From an uncultured Dokdonella sp. (lineage in GTDB: Bacteria; Pseudomonadota; Gammaproteobacteria; Xanthomonadales; Rhodanobacteraceae), in assembly GCA_934526015.1 (NCBI GenBank), contig CAKSZY010000019.1:1-38988 (forward strand): a stretch of DNA of 38,988 nucleotides, written 5' to 3'. Position 1 is the stretch's first letter; every line of letters starts with the position of its first letter. Under the pieces are notes generated by a model. The model saw nothing but the letters and a program-made list of their open reading frames with translations, had not been told where the DNA came from and made no database searches. Shown here piece after piece: positions 1 through 8,493 of this stretch. The translations under genes and the position numbers were made by a program.

Positions 1-59
1 GCCACCAACGGATGAGGCCAAGCGATTGATCTCACTGGATCATTCGTGGGGAAACCTCA

Positions 60-218
60 GGACCAGCATGCGTTTTCACTGAAATGCAGCTTGCGTTCTT
101 GCGACAGCACATGCCTGTCCCTTCGCCCCGCGCAGCGGGGAGAAGGTGGTGCGGCAGCGCCGGATGAGGGGCCGTGGGAGGTCGGATGCGATCGACGCTG
201 CAGCAATGCAGAAGTGCG
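60..218. repeat. Intergenic hairpin repeat, single partial copy
   Basis: This copy matches part of the arrays at 7836-8432 and 38481-38988. The stretch 121-180 holds the imperfect hairpin 'CTTCGCCCCGC-GCA-GCGGGGAGAAG', followed by the block running to 'GGATGAGGGGCCGTGGGAG', which recurs almost identically near 8134-8193 and 38750-38810. It ends just upstream of dusB. It is noncoding; the short open frames across it also occur in the other copies and look spurious. Confidence 0.8.
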
Positions 219-244
219 CCCCATCCGACATTGCCGCGATCGCC

Positions 245-250
245 TAGAAT
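245..250 (+). promoter_or_regulatory. Candidate -10 box of dusB (possibly leaderless)
   Basis: TAGAAT, a 5/6 match to the sigma-70 -10 consensus, lies only six bases before the dusB ATG at 257. Transcription would therefore start at or next to the A of the start codon. No Shine-Dalgarno sequence is visible between the box and the ATG, and no convincing -35 is seen 17 bases upstream. Confidence 0.35.
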
Positions 251-256
251 GCGCGC

Positions 257-1243
257 ATGCAGATCGGCCCTTACCGCATCGATCCGCCCGTCGTGCTCGC
301 GCCGATGGCCGGGGTCACCGACAAACCGTTCCGCCAGCTGTGCAAGCGGCTGGGTGCGGGGCTTGCCGTGTCGGAGATGACCGCGTCCGATCCGCGTCTC
401 TGGCACACGCGCAAGTCGCGGCAGCGCACCGACCATGACGGCGAGCCGGCCCCGGTCTCCGTGCAGATCGCCGGCCACGATCCGCGCATGCTGGCCGAGG
501 CGGCGCGCTGGAACGTCGATCACGGCGCGCAGATCGTCGACATCAACATGGGCTGCCCGGCGAAGAAGGTCTGCAACGTCTGGGCCGGCTCCGCCCTGCT
601 GCAGGACGAACACCTCGTCGCGCGCATCCTCGAGGCCGTCGTCGCCGCGGTCGAGGTGCCGGTGACGCTGAAGATCCGCACCGGCTGGAACCCCGACAAC
701 CGCAACGGCGTGCGCATCGCGCGCATCGCCGAGGACACCGGCATCGCCGCCCTGGCCGTGCACGGCCGCACCCGCGCCGACCTCTACAACGGCGAGGCCG
801 AGTACGCGACGATCGCCGCGATCAAGCGCGCGGTGCGCATCCCGGTCATCGCCAACGGCGACATCGATTCACCGCGCAAGGCGCGCGCCGTGCTCGAGGC
901 GACCTCCGCCGACGCCGTCATGGTCGGACGCGCCGCGCAGGGCCGGCCATGGATCTTCGGCGAGATCGCGCGCTTTCTTGCCGACGGCCACGAGCCGGCG
1001 CCACCGTCGGCGGCCGAAGTCGGCGCGATCCTGCTCGGCCATCTCGAAGCCCTGCACGACTTCCACGGCGAGCTGCAGGGCGTGCGCATCGCCCGCAAGC
1101 ATCTCGGCTGGTATGCGAAAGACCGTCCGGAAAACGCGGCGTTCCGCCAGGTCGTCAATGCGGCGGAGACCGCCCGCCTGCAGCTGCGCCTGACCCGCGA
1201 CTACTTCGCCCGCCTCGCCGACGCACCGGCACGCGCGGCCTGA
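257..1243 (+). CDS. dusB: tRNA-dihydrouridine synthase B
   Basis: DusB is a flavoenzyme that uses FMN and NADPH to reduce particular uridines in the tRNA D-loop to dihydrouridine in the cytoplasm. The 328-residue product matches the family length. It begins with the FMN-binding TIM-barrel motif VVLAPMAGVTDKPFR, has the catalytic-loop signature DINMGCPAKKV (with its Cys around residue 99), then LKIRTGWN, AVHGRTR, VIANGDI and MVGRAAQGRPW, which contribute the FMN phosphate site, and ends in the helical tRNA-binding domain. In enterobacteria dusB precedes fis. Here no fis follows; the next gene is convergent. The start at 257 is chosen because the protein opens with the conserved IGPYRIDPPVVLAPMAG. 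There is no Shine-Dalgarno, and a -10-like box sits immediately upstream. Confidence 0.95.
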   Translation: MQIGPYRIDPPVVLAPMAGVTDKPFRQLCKRLGAGLAVSEMTASDPRLWHTRKSRQRTDHDGEPAPVSVQIAGHDPRMLAEAARWNVDHGAQIVDINMGCPAKKVCNVWAGSALLQDEHLVARILEAVVAAVEVPVTLKIRTGWNPDNRNGVRIARIAEDTGIAALAVHGRTRADLYNGEAEYATIAAIKRAVRIPVIANGDIDSPRKARAVLEATSADAVMVGRAAQGRPWIFGEIARFLADGHEPAPPSAAEVGAILLGHLEALHDFHGELQGVRIARKHLGWYAKDRPENAAFRQVVNAAETARLQLRLTRDYFARLADAPARAA

Positions 1244-1274
1244 TCCTGCCCGCTCTGCGAATCCTGCCGGCCGG

Positions 1275-2183
1275 TCATGGCAGCACCTGGAACGGGCAGA
1301 GATTGGTCCAGATCTGCTCCAGCTGGACGCTTGCATAGGTGTGTCCGCCGGGAAACGGCGTGAACCAGAGGTTGACGCCTTCCTGCCAGCCGGCGGCGAG
1401 GAAGCGTTCGCTGTCGGCGAGGGTCTGGGCGAACAGCGGGTCCGAGGTGCCGACATGGAAATCGACCGGGATGCGCCGTGACGCGGCCGCCACGAGCGCG
1501 TCGCATTGCGCGCCCGACATGCCGCTGCAGGCGAGACCGGCCAGCGCGCCGGCGCTGACCGCATGGGCGGCGAAATGGTCGATCGTCACCTGCGTGCTGT
1601 AGTGGTTGAGCACGAGGTCGTGGATGACATGTCCGCCGGCCGAGAAACCCCAGCCGATCCGTCGCGAGCGATCGATGTTCCAGGCCGCCTCGGCGTCGGC
1701 GATCGCGGTGGCGAAAGTGGAGTAGTCGCTCGGCTGGTCCGGAACATCCGGCACGATCCAGCTGCCGCCGGCACCGGACGCGACCGGGGCGATGACGATG
1801 AAACCCCGCGTTGCGGCGACCGCCGCCCAGGCATTGCGCACGGCCTGCGCCTGGGCGTCGGCCGCGGCCGGACTGCCGGCCTGGCCATGCAACGCCAGCA
1901 CGAGCGGCATCGGCTGCGTCGGTGAATGGTCCGGCGGGACGTAGGCGTGGACGGTGCGCGTGCCCCATGCCGGCACCGTCAGCGTGCGCGTGACGTTGCC
2001 GAGCGCGCCGCCACTGCCGCCGGAAGGCAGGCGCACGACTGCGTTGCCGCCCTCGAAGCCGTCGATGAACAGCGCGTCCGGTCGCGCGCAGACCCATGCC
2101 GGCAGGCGCACCGTGGTGGCCGCCTGTGCGGTCAGGGTCGTTGCGGCCAGCAACAGCAGGCATTGCCTGGACAGCATGCTCAT
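1275..2183 (-). CDS. Secreted PHB-depolymerase/feruloyl-esterase-like hydrolase
   Basis: This is an exported alpha/beta hydrolase of about 302 residues. The start at 2183 places a signal peptide (MSMLSRQCLLLLAATTLTAQA) at the N terminus; an ATG at 2177 is equally possible, and the longer frame upstream is not supported. The nucleophile elbow GWGFSAGG gives Ser181, the oxyanion strand is LALHGQAG, and the likely acid and base are Asp248 in GTSDPLF and His281 in PGGHTY. This layout fits the LpqC/poly-3-hydroxybutyrate-depolymerase esterases; the substrate cannot be told from sequence. Directly after the signal peptide is the motif LFIDGFE (residues 38-44, bases 2052-2072), which recurs in three other exported proteins of the window. 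The gene lies 69 bases downstream of trpS on the same strand, so it may be cotranscribed with it. Confidence 0.75.
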   Translation of the reverse strand: MSMLSRQCLLLLAATTLTAQAATTVRLPAWVCARPDALFIDGFEGGNAVVRLPSGGSGGALGNVTRTLTVPAWGTRTVHAYVPPDHSPTQPMPLVLALHGQAGSPAAADAQAQAVRNAWAAVAATRGFIVIAPVASGAGGSWIVPDVPDQPSDYSTFATAIADAEAAWNIDRSRRIGWGFSAGGHVIHDLVLNHYSTQVTIDHFAAHAVSAGALAGLACSGMSGAQCDALVAAASRRIPVDFHVGTSDPLFAQTLADSERFLAAGWQEGVNLWFTPFPGGHTYASVQLEQIWTNLCPFQVLP

Positions 2184-2252
2184 CGATCGGGTGCCGCGCG
2201 CGCCGGCGGTGCAGCGATGGTGCCACGAACCGCGGCGCATCCGGCCTCGCAC

Positions 2253-3644
2253 TCAGGTCCTTGCGGCCTTCTTCTCCGCCTTGGCGCGGCGTTCGGCCGC
2301 CACTTCCCGCAAGGCGGCCTGCACGCGTGGCGGATCGACCGTGGCGACCGCATCCATTCCCGCGAGATCCGCTTCGAGCGCGCCGGCAAATGCGTCGGCC
2401 GGGCGGCTTTCGGCAGCGGCGACCAGCGCATCGATCGCATCCCGCACGGCCACCGGCGACGCGCCGCCGCCACGACTGTGCACGAGCACCTCGCCCTCGC
2501 CATCGACCAACTTGAAATGGAAGCGGCCGTCGGCCTCGCGATACTGGCGAACCTGCGCAAGCGCCGCCGCGCGCGCGGGCCGCAGCGTCGACGCCGCGCG
2601 CGGCACGCCGGCGCCGAGCCCGACCGTGGCGCGCAACGCGGCGAGGAACGGCGCACTGCGTTCGCGCGCCTTGCGCGCGCCCTCCAGCAGGCGCTGCTCG
2701 ATGACATCGGGCGCGGCCATCAGCGCCTCGTAGCGCGCGCGCGGTTCCGCCAGCTCGGCGTCGAGGCGCTCGAACAACTTCTGCTTGGCCTCGCCCCAGC
2801 CGATGCCGTCGGCGAAGGCCGCGCGCATCGCCGCGGTCTCGTCGGCGCCGGCGAAGGCCTGGTAGATCGCGAACAGGTTCGAGGTGTCGGGATCCTTCGC
2901 CTCGCCCGGCGCGCGCGAGTCGGTGACGATGCCGAGGATCGCCTTGCGCAACGCCTCGCGCGGCAGCCACAGCGGGATCGTGTTGTCGTAACTCTTCGAC
3001 ATCTTGCGGCCGTCGAGGCCCGGCAGGGTCGCGACGTTGTCCTCGACCGCCGCCTCGGGCAGCACGAACGGTTCGTCGCCGGTGCCGGTGACCGCGCGGT
3101 AGGCGTCGCCGTACAGATGATTGAAGCGCTGGGCGATGTCGCGCGCCATCTCGATGTGCTGCACCTGGTCGCGGCCGACCGGCACCGACTGCGCATTGAA
3201 CACGAGGATGTCGGCGGCCATCAGCACCGGATACATGAACAGGCCGGCGCTGATGCCGGCATCGGCATCGGCGCTTTCGGCGACGTTGCGGTCGACCGCG
3301 GCCTTGTAGGCATGCGCGCGATTGAGCAGGCCCTTGCCGGTGACGCAGGTCAGCAGCCAGGTCAGCTCGGGGATCTCGATGATGTCGGACTGGCGATAGA
3401 AGTACGCGCGGTCGGTGTCGAGGCCGAGGGCCAGCCAGGTCGCGGCGATCTCGAGGCGCGAACGCGCGACGCGCGCCGGGTCCTCGCATTTCACCAGGGC
3501 GTGGTAGTCGGCGAGGAAGTAGAACGACTCGACGTCGTCGCGCCGGCTCGCGGCGATCGCCGGGCGGATCGCGCCGACATAGTTGCCGAGGTGCGGGGTG
3601 CCGGTGGTGGTGATGCCGGTCAGGGTGCGGATCTTCGGGGACAT
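2253..3644 (-). CDS. trpS: Tryptophanyl-tRNA synthetase with C-terminal extension
   Basis: TrpRS is a class I aminoacyl-tRNA synthetase that charges tRNA-Trp with tryptophan using ATP. Visible signatures are the HIGH-type motif TGTPHLGNYVG near residue 17 and GRKMSKSYDN (KMSKS loop) near residue 214, joined by the Rossmann core with MYPVLMAADILVF and the GRDQ tryptophan-pocket region. The start at 3644 (MSPKIRTLTGITTTG) is the only one that begins at the catalytic domain; the open frame further upstream is GC-rich shadow. The product is 463 residues, well over the roughly 330 of E. coli TrpS. The extra 120 or so residues at the C terminus include a small globular-looking segment (READGRFHFKLVDGEGEVLV) and end in a lysine/arginine-rich helix. 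Confidence 0.95.
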   Translation of the reverse strand: MSPKIRTLTGITTTGTPHLGNYVGAIRPAIAASRRDDVESFYFLADYHALVKCEDPARVARSRLEIAATWLALGLDTDRAYFYRQSDIIEIPELTWLLTCVTGKGLLNRAHAYKAAVDRNVAESADADAGISAGLFMYPVLMAADILVFNAQSVPVGRDQVQHIEMARDIAQRFNHLYGDAYRAVTGTGDEPFVLPEAAVEDNVATLPGLDGRKMSKSYDNTIPLWLPREALRKAILGIVTDSRAPGEAKDPDTSNLFAIYQAFAGADETAAMRAAFADGIGWGEAKQKLFERLDAELAEPRARYEALMAAPDVIEQRLLEGARKARERSAPFLAALRATVGLGAGVPRAASTLRPARAAALAQVRQYREADGRFHFKLVDGEGEVLVHSRGGGASPVAVRDAIDALVAAAESRPADAFAGALEADLAGMDAVATVDPPRVQAALREVAAERRAKAEKKAART

Positions 3645-3825
3645 GGCGGATCGGGCGAGCGGGGCGCGCAGTCTAGCAAGCCGGCCCGCGGACGGACCCG
3701 CGGACGCGGCCGGAACACCCGCGGCACCCTGCCCGGCGAGCGACCCGCAAGCCCGACGCGAACCCCGCCCAACCCCGCCGCGCCGCCACGCGCGTTGCAT
3801 GGTCTACCCAACCCGGAGGTGTCCC

Positions 3826-4656
3826 ATGCGTGCCCTGATCCGTGCTGCCGCCCTCACCCTCGCCCTCGCCGCGCCGTTGCCGGCGCTGGCCGGCCGCCTC
3901 GTCGATGTCGAGATCGTCGACCGCGACACCGGCGCGACCCTGCCGACCGTGCGTCACGACGGCCGCTATTACATCGCCGGCAAGCCGGGCCACCGCTACG
4001 CCGTGCGCCTGGTCAACCGCAGCGGCGGGCGCGTGCTGACCGTGCTCTCGGTCGACGGCGTCAATGCCGTCACCGGCGAGACCGCCTCGCCGATGCAGAA
4101 CGGCTACGTGCTCGACCCGTGGGAATCGACCGAGATCAACGGCTGGCGCAAGAGCCTCGACGAGATCGCCCAGTTCAACTTCACCGCGCTCTCCGACAGC
4201 TATGCGGCGCGCAGCGGCCGCCCGGCCAACGTCGGCGTGATCGGCGTCGCCGTGTTCGAGGAACGCGTCGTGCGCCGCCCGCCGCCGCCGCGCCATCCGC
4301 CGATCGCCCAGCGCACCCCGGCGCCGGCCTCGGCCGAGCGCGAAGCGGCCGCCGACAGCGCCGCCCGGCCGGCGCCGATGGAAGAGTCGCGCGCGGCCGG
4401 CGCCACCGCCCCGTCGGCACGCGCCGAAGCCAAGCGCGAGCGCCTCGGCACCGGCCACGGCGAACGCGAATGGTCGCGCGTGGCGACCACCACCTTCGTG
4501 CGCGCCAGCCTGCACCCGGCCGAGACGATCGCCATCGAATATGACAGCCGCGCCAACCTCGTCGCCCGCGGCATCCTCCCGCAGCGGCCGCTCGTCCAGC
4601 GCAGCCCGGATCCGTTCCCGAACGGCTTCGTCCCCGACCCGCCGCACCGGCGCTGA
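3826..4656 (+). CDS. Conserved secreted protein of unknown function
   Basis: A 276-residue product whose start at 3826 is set by a GGAGGT Shine-Dalgarno at 3815-3820 and an immediately following signal peptide (MRALIRAAALTLALAAPLPALA). The mature part opens with a beta-rich segment (VDVEIVDRDTGATLPTVRHD) and a region with YVLDPWESTEINGWRKSLDE and FNFTALSDSYAARSGRPANVGVIGVAVF. From memory this resembles a conserved hypothetical family in proteobacteria, but I cannot name it. Residues of about 148-215 form a proline/alanine-rich, charged linker (PPPPRHPP). The C terminus (GEREWSRVATTTFVRAS, AIEYDSRANLVARGIL) looks like a second small domain. It has no cysteines in the mature part that I noticed and no transmembrane segment apart from the signal peptide. 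Periplasmic or secreted location is inferred. Confidence 0.7.
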   Translation: MRALIRAAALTLALAAPLPALAGRLVDVEIVDRDTGATLPTVRHDGRYYIAGKPGHRYAVRLVNRSGGRVLTVLSVDGVNAVTGETASPMQNGYVLDPWESTEINGWRKSLDEIAQFNFTALSDSYAARSGRPANVGVIGVAVFEERVVRRPPPPRHPPIAQRTPAPASAEREAAADSAARPAPMEESRAAGATAPSARAEAKRERLGTGHGEREWSRVATTTFVRASLHPAETIAIEYDSRANLVARGILPQRPLVQRSPDPFPNGFVPDPPHRR

Positions 4657-4884
4657 GCGGCGCATCGCGCCAGCCGCGCGTGCAGGGATGGACGCGCGGC
4701 AGTGCCGCCGACCAGCGACCGTCGTCGCGTCGATGCTGCAGTGCGCAATGCGCTGCGTGCTGGCCTGCAAGCGCATCGTGTGCGACGCTGGACGACGGCG
4801 TGCGGGGATGTCGCGCCGAACACTCTTTGTCTCGCGGTCGCCAAAGCGAAGGATTGCGCGACCTCATGAACCCTTGGGGGCTCC

Positions 4885-7719
4885 ATGCATTCTCGTAAAT
4901 CCTGGACGGCGACGCTCGCCGTACTCCTGCTGTTCCTGCTGTGTGCAGGCACCACCGTCCATGCCGCTTCGGTCACCCGCGACTACTGGCAGGATCTGCC
5001 GGCACGCGCGCTGCCGGCCGGCGTGGCCGCACCGAGCGCCTACCGTCTGCTCGATCTCGACGTGCAGGGCGTCAAGGCCCGCATCGCGCAGGGAGAAACG
5101 ACCCTGGCGCTGCCGCAGCCGGATGGCGGCTTCCTCGAAGTCAGCCTCGAGGATTCCGGCACCATGCCGGCCGAACTGGCTGCGCGCTATCCCGAAATCC
5201 GCAGCTTCCGCGGCCAGGACAGCCACGGCACGCGCGTGCGCGTCGACATTTCGCCGCTCGGCGTGAATGCCATGGTGTTCGCCAAGGCCGGCATCTGGAT
5301 GGTGCGTCCGGTGCGCTTCGGCGACAGCCGCGAGTACATCAGCTTCAAGCGTGCCGACATCGCCTCGCAGCGCGATCCGTTCGAATGCGACGTGCACGAG
5401 TTCGATGCCGCGCAGCCGTACCGTCCCGAGCAGATCGAGACGACCACCGGCACCACCATGCGCACCTACCGCACCGCGGTGGCCGCGAACCACTTCTACG
5501 TGCAGGCGATCGCCGGTTCCAATCCGCCGACCGTGGCGCTCGGCCTCGCCGCCGTCGTTGCCACCATGAACCGCGTCAACGAGGTCTACGAGAACGACCT
5601 GTCGATCCACCTCAGCCTGGTGCCGAACAACGATCTCGTCATCTACCCGGTCGCCGAAGGCGATCCGTATTCGAACGGCACCGGCGCGCTCGGCCAGAAC
5701 ACCGGCAACCTCAACACGGTGATCGGCTCGGCCAACTACGACATCGGCCACGTCTTCACCACCGGCAGCGGCGGCGTCGCCGGTCTCGGCGTGGTTTGCG
5801 TCACCAGCAGCAAGGGACGCGGCACGACCGGACTCAGCGATCCGGCCGAGCTCGTCAGCGACGTCTTCTACATCGACTACGTCGCCCACGAGATGGGCCA
5901 CCAGTTCGGCGGCAACCACACCTTCAACAACAGCTGCGGCGGCAACCGTGCCGGCAGCGCGGCCAACGAGCCCGGCAGCGGCTCGACGATCATGGCTTAT
6001 GCCGGCATCTGCTCGCCGAACCTGCAGGCCAACTCCGACGCCTATTTCCATGCCCGCAGCCTGCAGGAAATCGGCAACTTCACCACCAGCGGCTCGGGCA
6101 GCAGCTGCTCGGCCAACGCCGCCAACCACGCCGCGCCGGTGGTCGCCGCGCTGACGCCGTACACGATCCCGGCGAGCACGCCGTTCGTGCTGACCGGCGC
6201 GGCAACCAGCGCCGCGCCGAACGCGGCACTGACCTACGGCTGGGAGCAGTACGACCTCGGCCCGGCCACGGTCAACATCAATGTCGATCCCGGCACCGGC
6301 CCGATCATCCGTTCGTTCACGCCGACCGCAAGCCCGGTGCGCACGGTTCCGCGCTTCTCGAACCTGCTCGCCGGCACCTCGAACGTCGGCGAGATCCTGC
6401 CGACGACGAACCGCACGCTGACGTTCCGCCTGACCGCGCGCGACAACACGGCCGGCGGCGGCACTTCGGAGAGCCGCGACGTCGCCCTGACCGTCAACAA
6501 CGCGGCCGGCCCGTTCCAGGTCACCAGCCAGCCGGCCGGCACGATCTGGAATCACGCCGGCGGCACCGGCACCGCCACCGTGACCTGGAACGTCGCCAAC
6601 ACCGACGCCCCGCCGGTTTCCTGCGCCAGCGTCGACATCGACGTGTACAGCGGCGGCGACTTCACCAGCAGTGCGGCCATGCTGGCCAGCGCCGTGCCGA
6701 ACAACGGCAGCGCCGTCGTCAACGTTCCGAACATCGACACGACCAGCGCCCGCGTGCGCGTGCGCTGCTCGAACAACATCTTCTTCGCGATGAGCGCGAA
6801 CAACTTCAGCATCGTCGGCAACGACGTGCTGTTCGCCGACGGCTTCGAGACCGCGGGCGGGCCGGCGGCGCCGTCGCTGATCAAGGTGTTCGGACCGTCC
6901 GCGGTGGTGATCGACACCCCGAGCACGCTGACCATCACGCTGGTCAACACCAACGCGAATGCCGCCACCCTCACCGCTCCGCTGACCGACACCTTCCCGG
7001 CCGGCCTCGTCGTCGCCGCCACGCCGAATGCGGCGACCACCTGCAGTGCCGGCTCGGTGACCGCGGTGGCCGGCTCGGGTTCGGTGGCGCTGTCCACCGG
7101 CGCGCAGATCCCGGCTGCCGGCAACTGCACGGTCACCGTCGACGTCAGCGCGGCCACCCCGGGCACCTACAGCAACACGATCGCCGCCGGTGCGCTGCAG
7201 ACCAGCGAGGGCAGCAACGCCTCTCCCGCCAGTGCCCAGCTGGCCGTGACCATCCCGCAGCCGCCGATCGTCTGTTCGGCTCCGCTCAACCACGTGGTCA
7301 ACAACACCACCGATGGCACCTCGATCAACTGGATCAGCGGCGCGATCATCAACGACGACCCGCAAACCGGCTTCGACATGAACCTGTACGGCACCAGCCT
7401 CAGCATGTGGTGGAGCTTCGCACCGGTCATCAGTGCCGGCGTGGCACCGTCGACGAGCAGCTCCGACTACAGCGTGCTCGGCAACAATGTCGTGATCGGT
7501 CCGGCCTCGACCTGGTCGAGCACGAACGGAGCCATGACCGCGTGGCGTGCCGGTGCCAGCGGGTTCCTCGGCTTCCGCTTCGACTGCTCGTCGATCGGCG
7601 GCAGCACCTGCTACGGCTACCTGCGCATGACCACGACCGCGCCCAACGGACATCCGGCGACCCTGGTCAACTACTGCTATGACCGCACCGGTGCGGCGAT
7701 CACGACCCCGAACGGCTGA
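4885..7719 (+). CDS. Secreted reprolysin-type zinc metallopeptidase, multidomain
   Basis: The 944-residue exported peptidase starts with a signal peptide (residues 1-27, core LAVLLLFLLCAGTTVHA). Residues of about 30-190 look like a propeptide. The catalytic domain carries HEMGHQFGGNH (His335, Glu336, His339, His345), the extended HExxHxxGxxH zinc site of metzincins, with the Met-turn at Met370 (TIMAYAGIC). Two beta-sandwich-like regions follow (about 410-540 and 545-645), then LFADGFE (residues 649-655), a DUF11-like domain with DTFPAGLVV (about 660-790), and a cysteine-containing C-terminal domain (CSAPLNHVV to NYCYDRTG). There is no autotransporter barrel or type I signal, so type II secretion is the likely route; that is inference. 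Its single-gene unit is closed by a strong intrinsic terminator. Substrate unknown. Confidence 0.85.
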   Translation: MHSRKSWTATLAVLLLFLLCAGTTVHAASVTRDYWQDLPARALPAGVAAPSAYRLLDLDVQGVKARIAQGETTLALPQPDGGFLEVSLEDSGTMPAELAARYPEIRSFRGQDSHGTRVRVDISPLGVNAMVFAKAGIWMVRPVRFGDSREYISFKRADIASQRDPFECDVHEFDAAQPYRPEQIETTTGTTMRTYRTAVAANHFYVQAIAGSNPPTVALGLAAVVATMNRVNEVYENDLSIHLSLVPNNDLVIYPVAEGDPYSNGTGALGQNTGNLNTVIGSANYDIGHVFTTGSGGVAGLGVVCVTSSKGRGTTGLSDPAELVSDVFYIDYVAHEMGHQFGGNHTFNNSCGGNRAGSAANEPGSGSTIMAYAGICSPNLQANSDAYFHARSLQEIGNFTTSGSGSSCSANAANHAAPVVAALTPYTIPASTPFVLTGAATSAAPNAALTYGWEQYDLGPATVNINVDPGTGPIIRSFTPTASPVRTVPRFSNLLAGTSNVGEILPTTNRTLTFRLTARDNTAGGGTSESRDVALTVNNAAGPFQVTSQPAGTIWNHAGGTGTATVTWNVANTDAPPVSCASVDIDVYSGGDFTSSAAMLASAVPNNGSAVVNVPNIDTTSARVRVRCSNNIFFAMSANNFSIVGNDVLFADGFETAGGPAAPSLIKVFGPSAVVIDTPSTLTITLVNTNANAATLTAPLTDTFPAGLVVAATPNAATTCSAGSVTAVAGSGSVALSTGAQIPAAGNCTVTVDVSAATPGTYSNTIAAGALQTSEGSNASPASAQLAVTIPQPPIVCSAPLNHVVNNTTDGTSINWISGAIINDDPQTGFDMNLYGTSLSMWWSFAPVISAGVAPSTSSSDYSVLGNNVVIGPASTWSSTNGAMTAWRAGASGFLGFRFDCSSIGGSTCYGYLRMTTTAPNGHPATLVNYCYDRTGAAITTPNG

Positions 7720-7748
7720 TCGCGGCAAGGCATGCTGGAAGCATCCGA

Positions 7749-7777
7749 GGGGCGGGAGGATTCTCCCGCCCCTTTTT
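7749..7777 (+). terminator. Intrinsic terminator after the metallopeptidase
   Basis: A perfect 10-base-pair GC-rich stem (GGGGCGGGAG pairing with CTCCCGCCCC) closes a GATT tetraloop and is followed at once by TTTTT. It lies 30 bases after the stop codon at 7719. This is the clearest intrinsic terminator in the window. Confidence 0.93.
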
Positions 7778-7835
7778 CATGCCCGCATCGCGGGATCGCG
7801 TGGGCGGAACTCGTCCGTCACCGGACTCGATCCGG

Positions 7836-8432
7836 GGTGGTGCGGCAGCACCGGATGAGGGGCGGTGGGAGGTGGGGTGCGATCGACGCTGAAGTGCGCA
7901 CACGCAACTTCATCGGCGGTTGCAGAAGAAGCACGAAAGCGCCCCTCATCCGCGGCTGCCGCCGCACCTTCTCCCCGTCGCCACGGGGAGAAGGGACCAG
8001 CATGCGCCATCACCAGCGTGCAGATTGCAGTCTTGCGACAGCGCCAGCCTTCCCTTCGCCCCCGCAGCGGGGAGAAGGGCCAGCAGGCGCCATCACCAGC
8101 GTGCAGCTTGCAATCTTGCGAAAGCGCCAGCCTTCCCTTCGCCCCGCGCAGCGGGGAGAAGGTGGTGCGGCAGCACCGGATGAGGGGCCGTGGGAGCTGG
8201 GGTGCGATCGACGTGGCAGCCGTGCGCAAGCGCGGATTCATCGGCGGCCATAGAAGAAGAAGCACGAAAGCGCCCCTCATCCGCGGCTGCCGCCGCACCT
8301 TCTCCCCGTCGCCACGGGGAGAAGGGACCAGCATGTGCTTTCACCAGTGTGCAGCCTTGCATGCTTGCGACAGCGCCAGCCTTCCCTTCGCCCCGCGCAG
8401 CGGCGAGAAGGCACAGGCATGCGCCAACTCCT
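7836..8432. repeat. Composite hairpin-repeat array with 331-base period
   Basis: The block fills most of the gap between the peptidase terminator and the next gene. The anchor CCCCTCATCCGCGGCTGCCG occurs at 7942 and 8273, 331 bases apart. Each period contains three related hairpins: CCTTCTCCCCG-TCGCCA-CGGGGAGAAGG, a second built on GCCCCCGCAGCGGGGAGAAGG, and a third built on GCCCCGCGCAGCGGGGAGAAGG that leads into an inverted copy of the CCCTCATCCG end. Conserved linkers ('CAGCATGCGC..TCACCAGCGTGCAG' and 'CTTGCGACAGCGCCAGCC') separate them. The second period is truncated near 8432. No coding function is supported; open frames here repeat from copy to copy. Confidence 0.88.
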
Positions 8433-8493
8433 GCTTGCACTGCTGCGACCGCCTGGACCGGATCAGCGAAGCGCGGCTCCAGCCCGGGCCCGC

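Noticed and set aside
1926..4544. 872-residue plus-strand open frame opposite trpS
   Set aside because: Shadow of trpS on the other strand, with no recognisable domain.
4864..7728. 954-residue open frame on the minus strand covering the whole metallopeptidase gene
   Set aside because: It is the antisense shadow of a GC-rich gene with strong third-position bias. Its sequence is Arg/Gly/Ala/Val-rich with no motif, while the plus strand has a signal peptide and a complete zinc site.
7777..8334. Open frames within the repeat array (e.g. ...VPSPRGDGEKVRRQPRMRG...)
   Set aside because: The same peptide recurs in each repeat copy and in both arrays, which is what a repeated noncoding sequence gives. 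No Shine-Dalgarno or protein family supports it.
7836..8432. Possible CRISPR array, given regularly spaced palindromes
   Set aside because: The spacers between hairpins are themselves conserved from copy to copy and between loci, the hairpins differ, and no cas genes are present.
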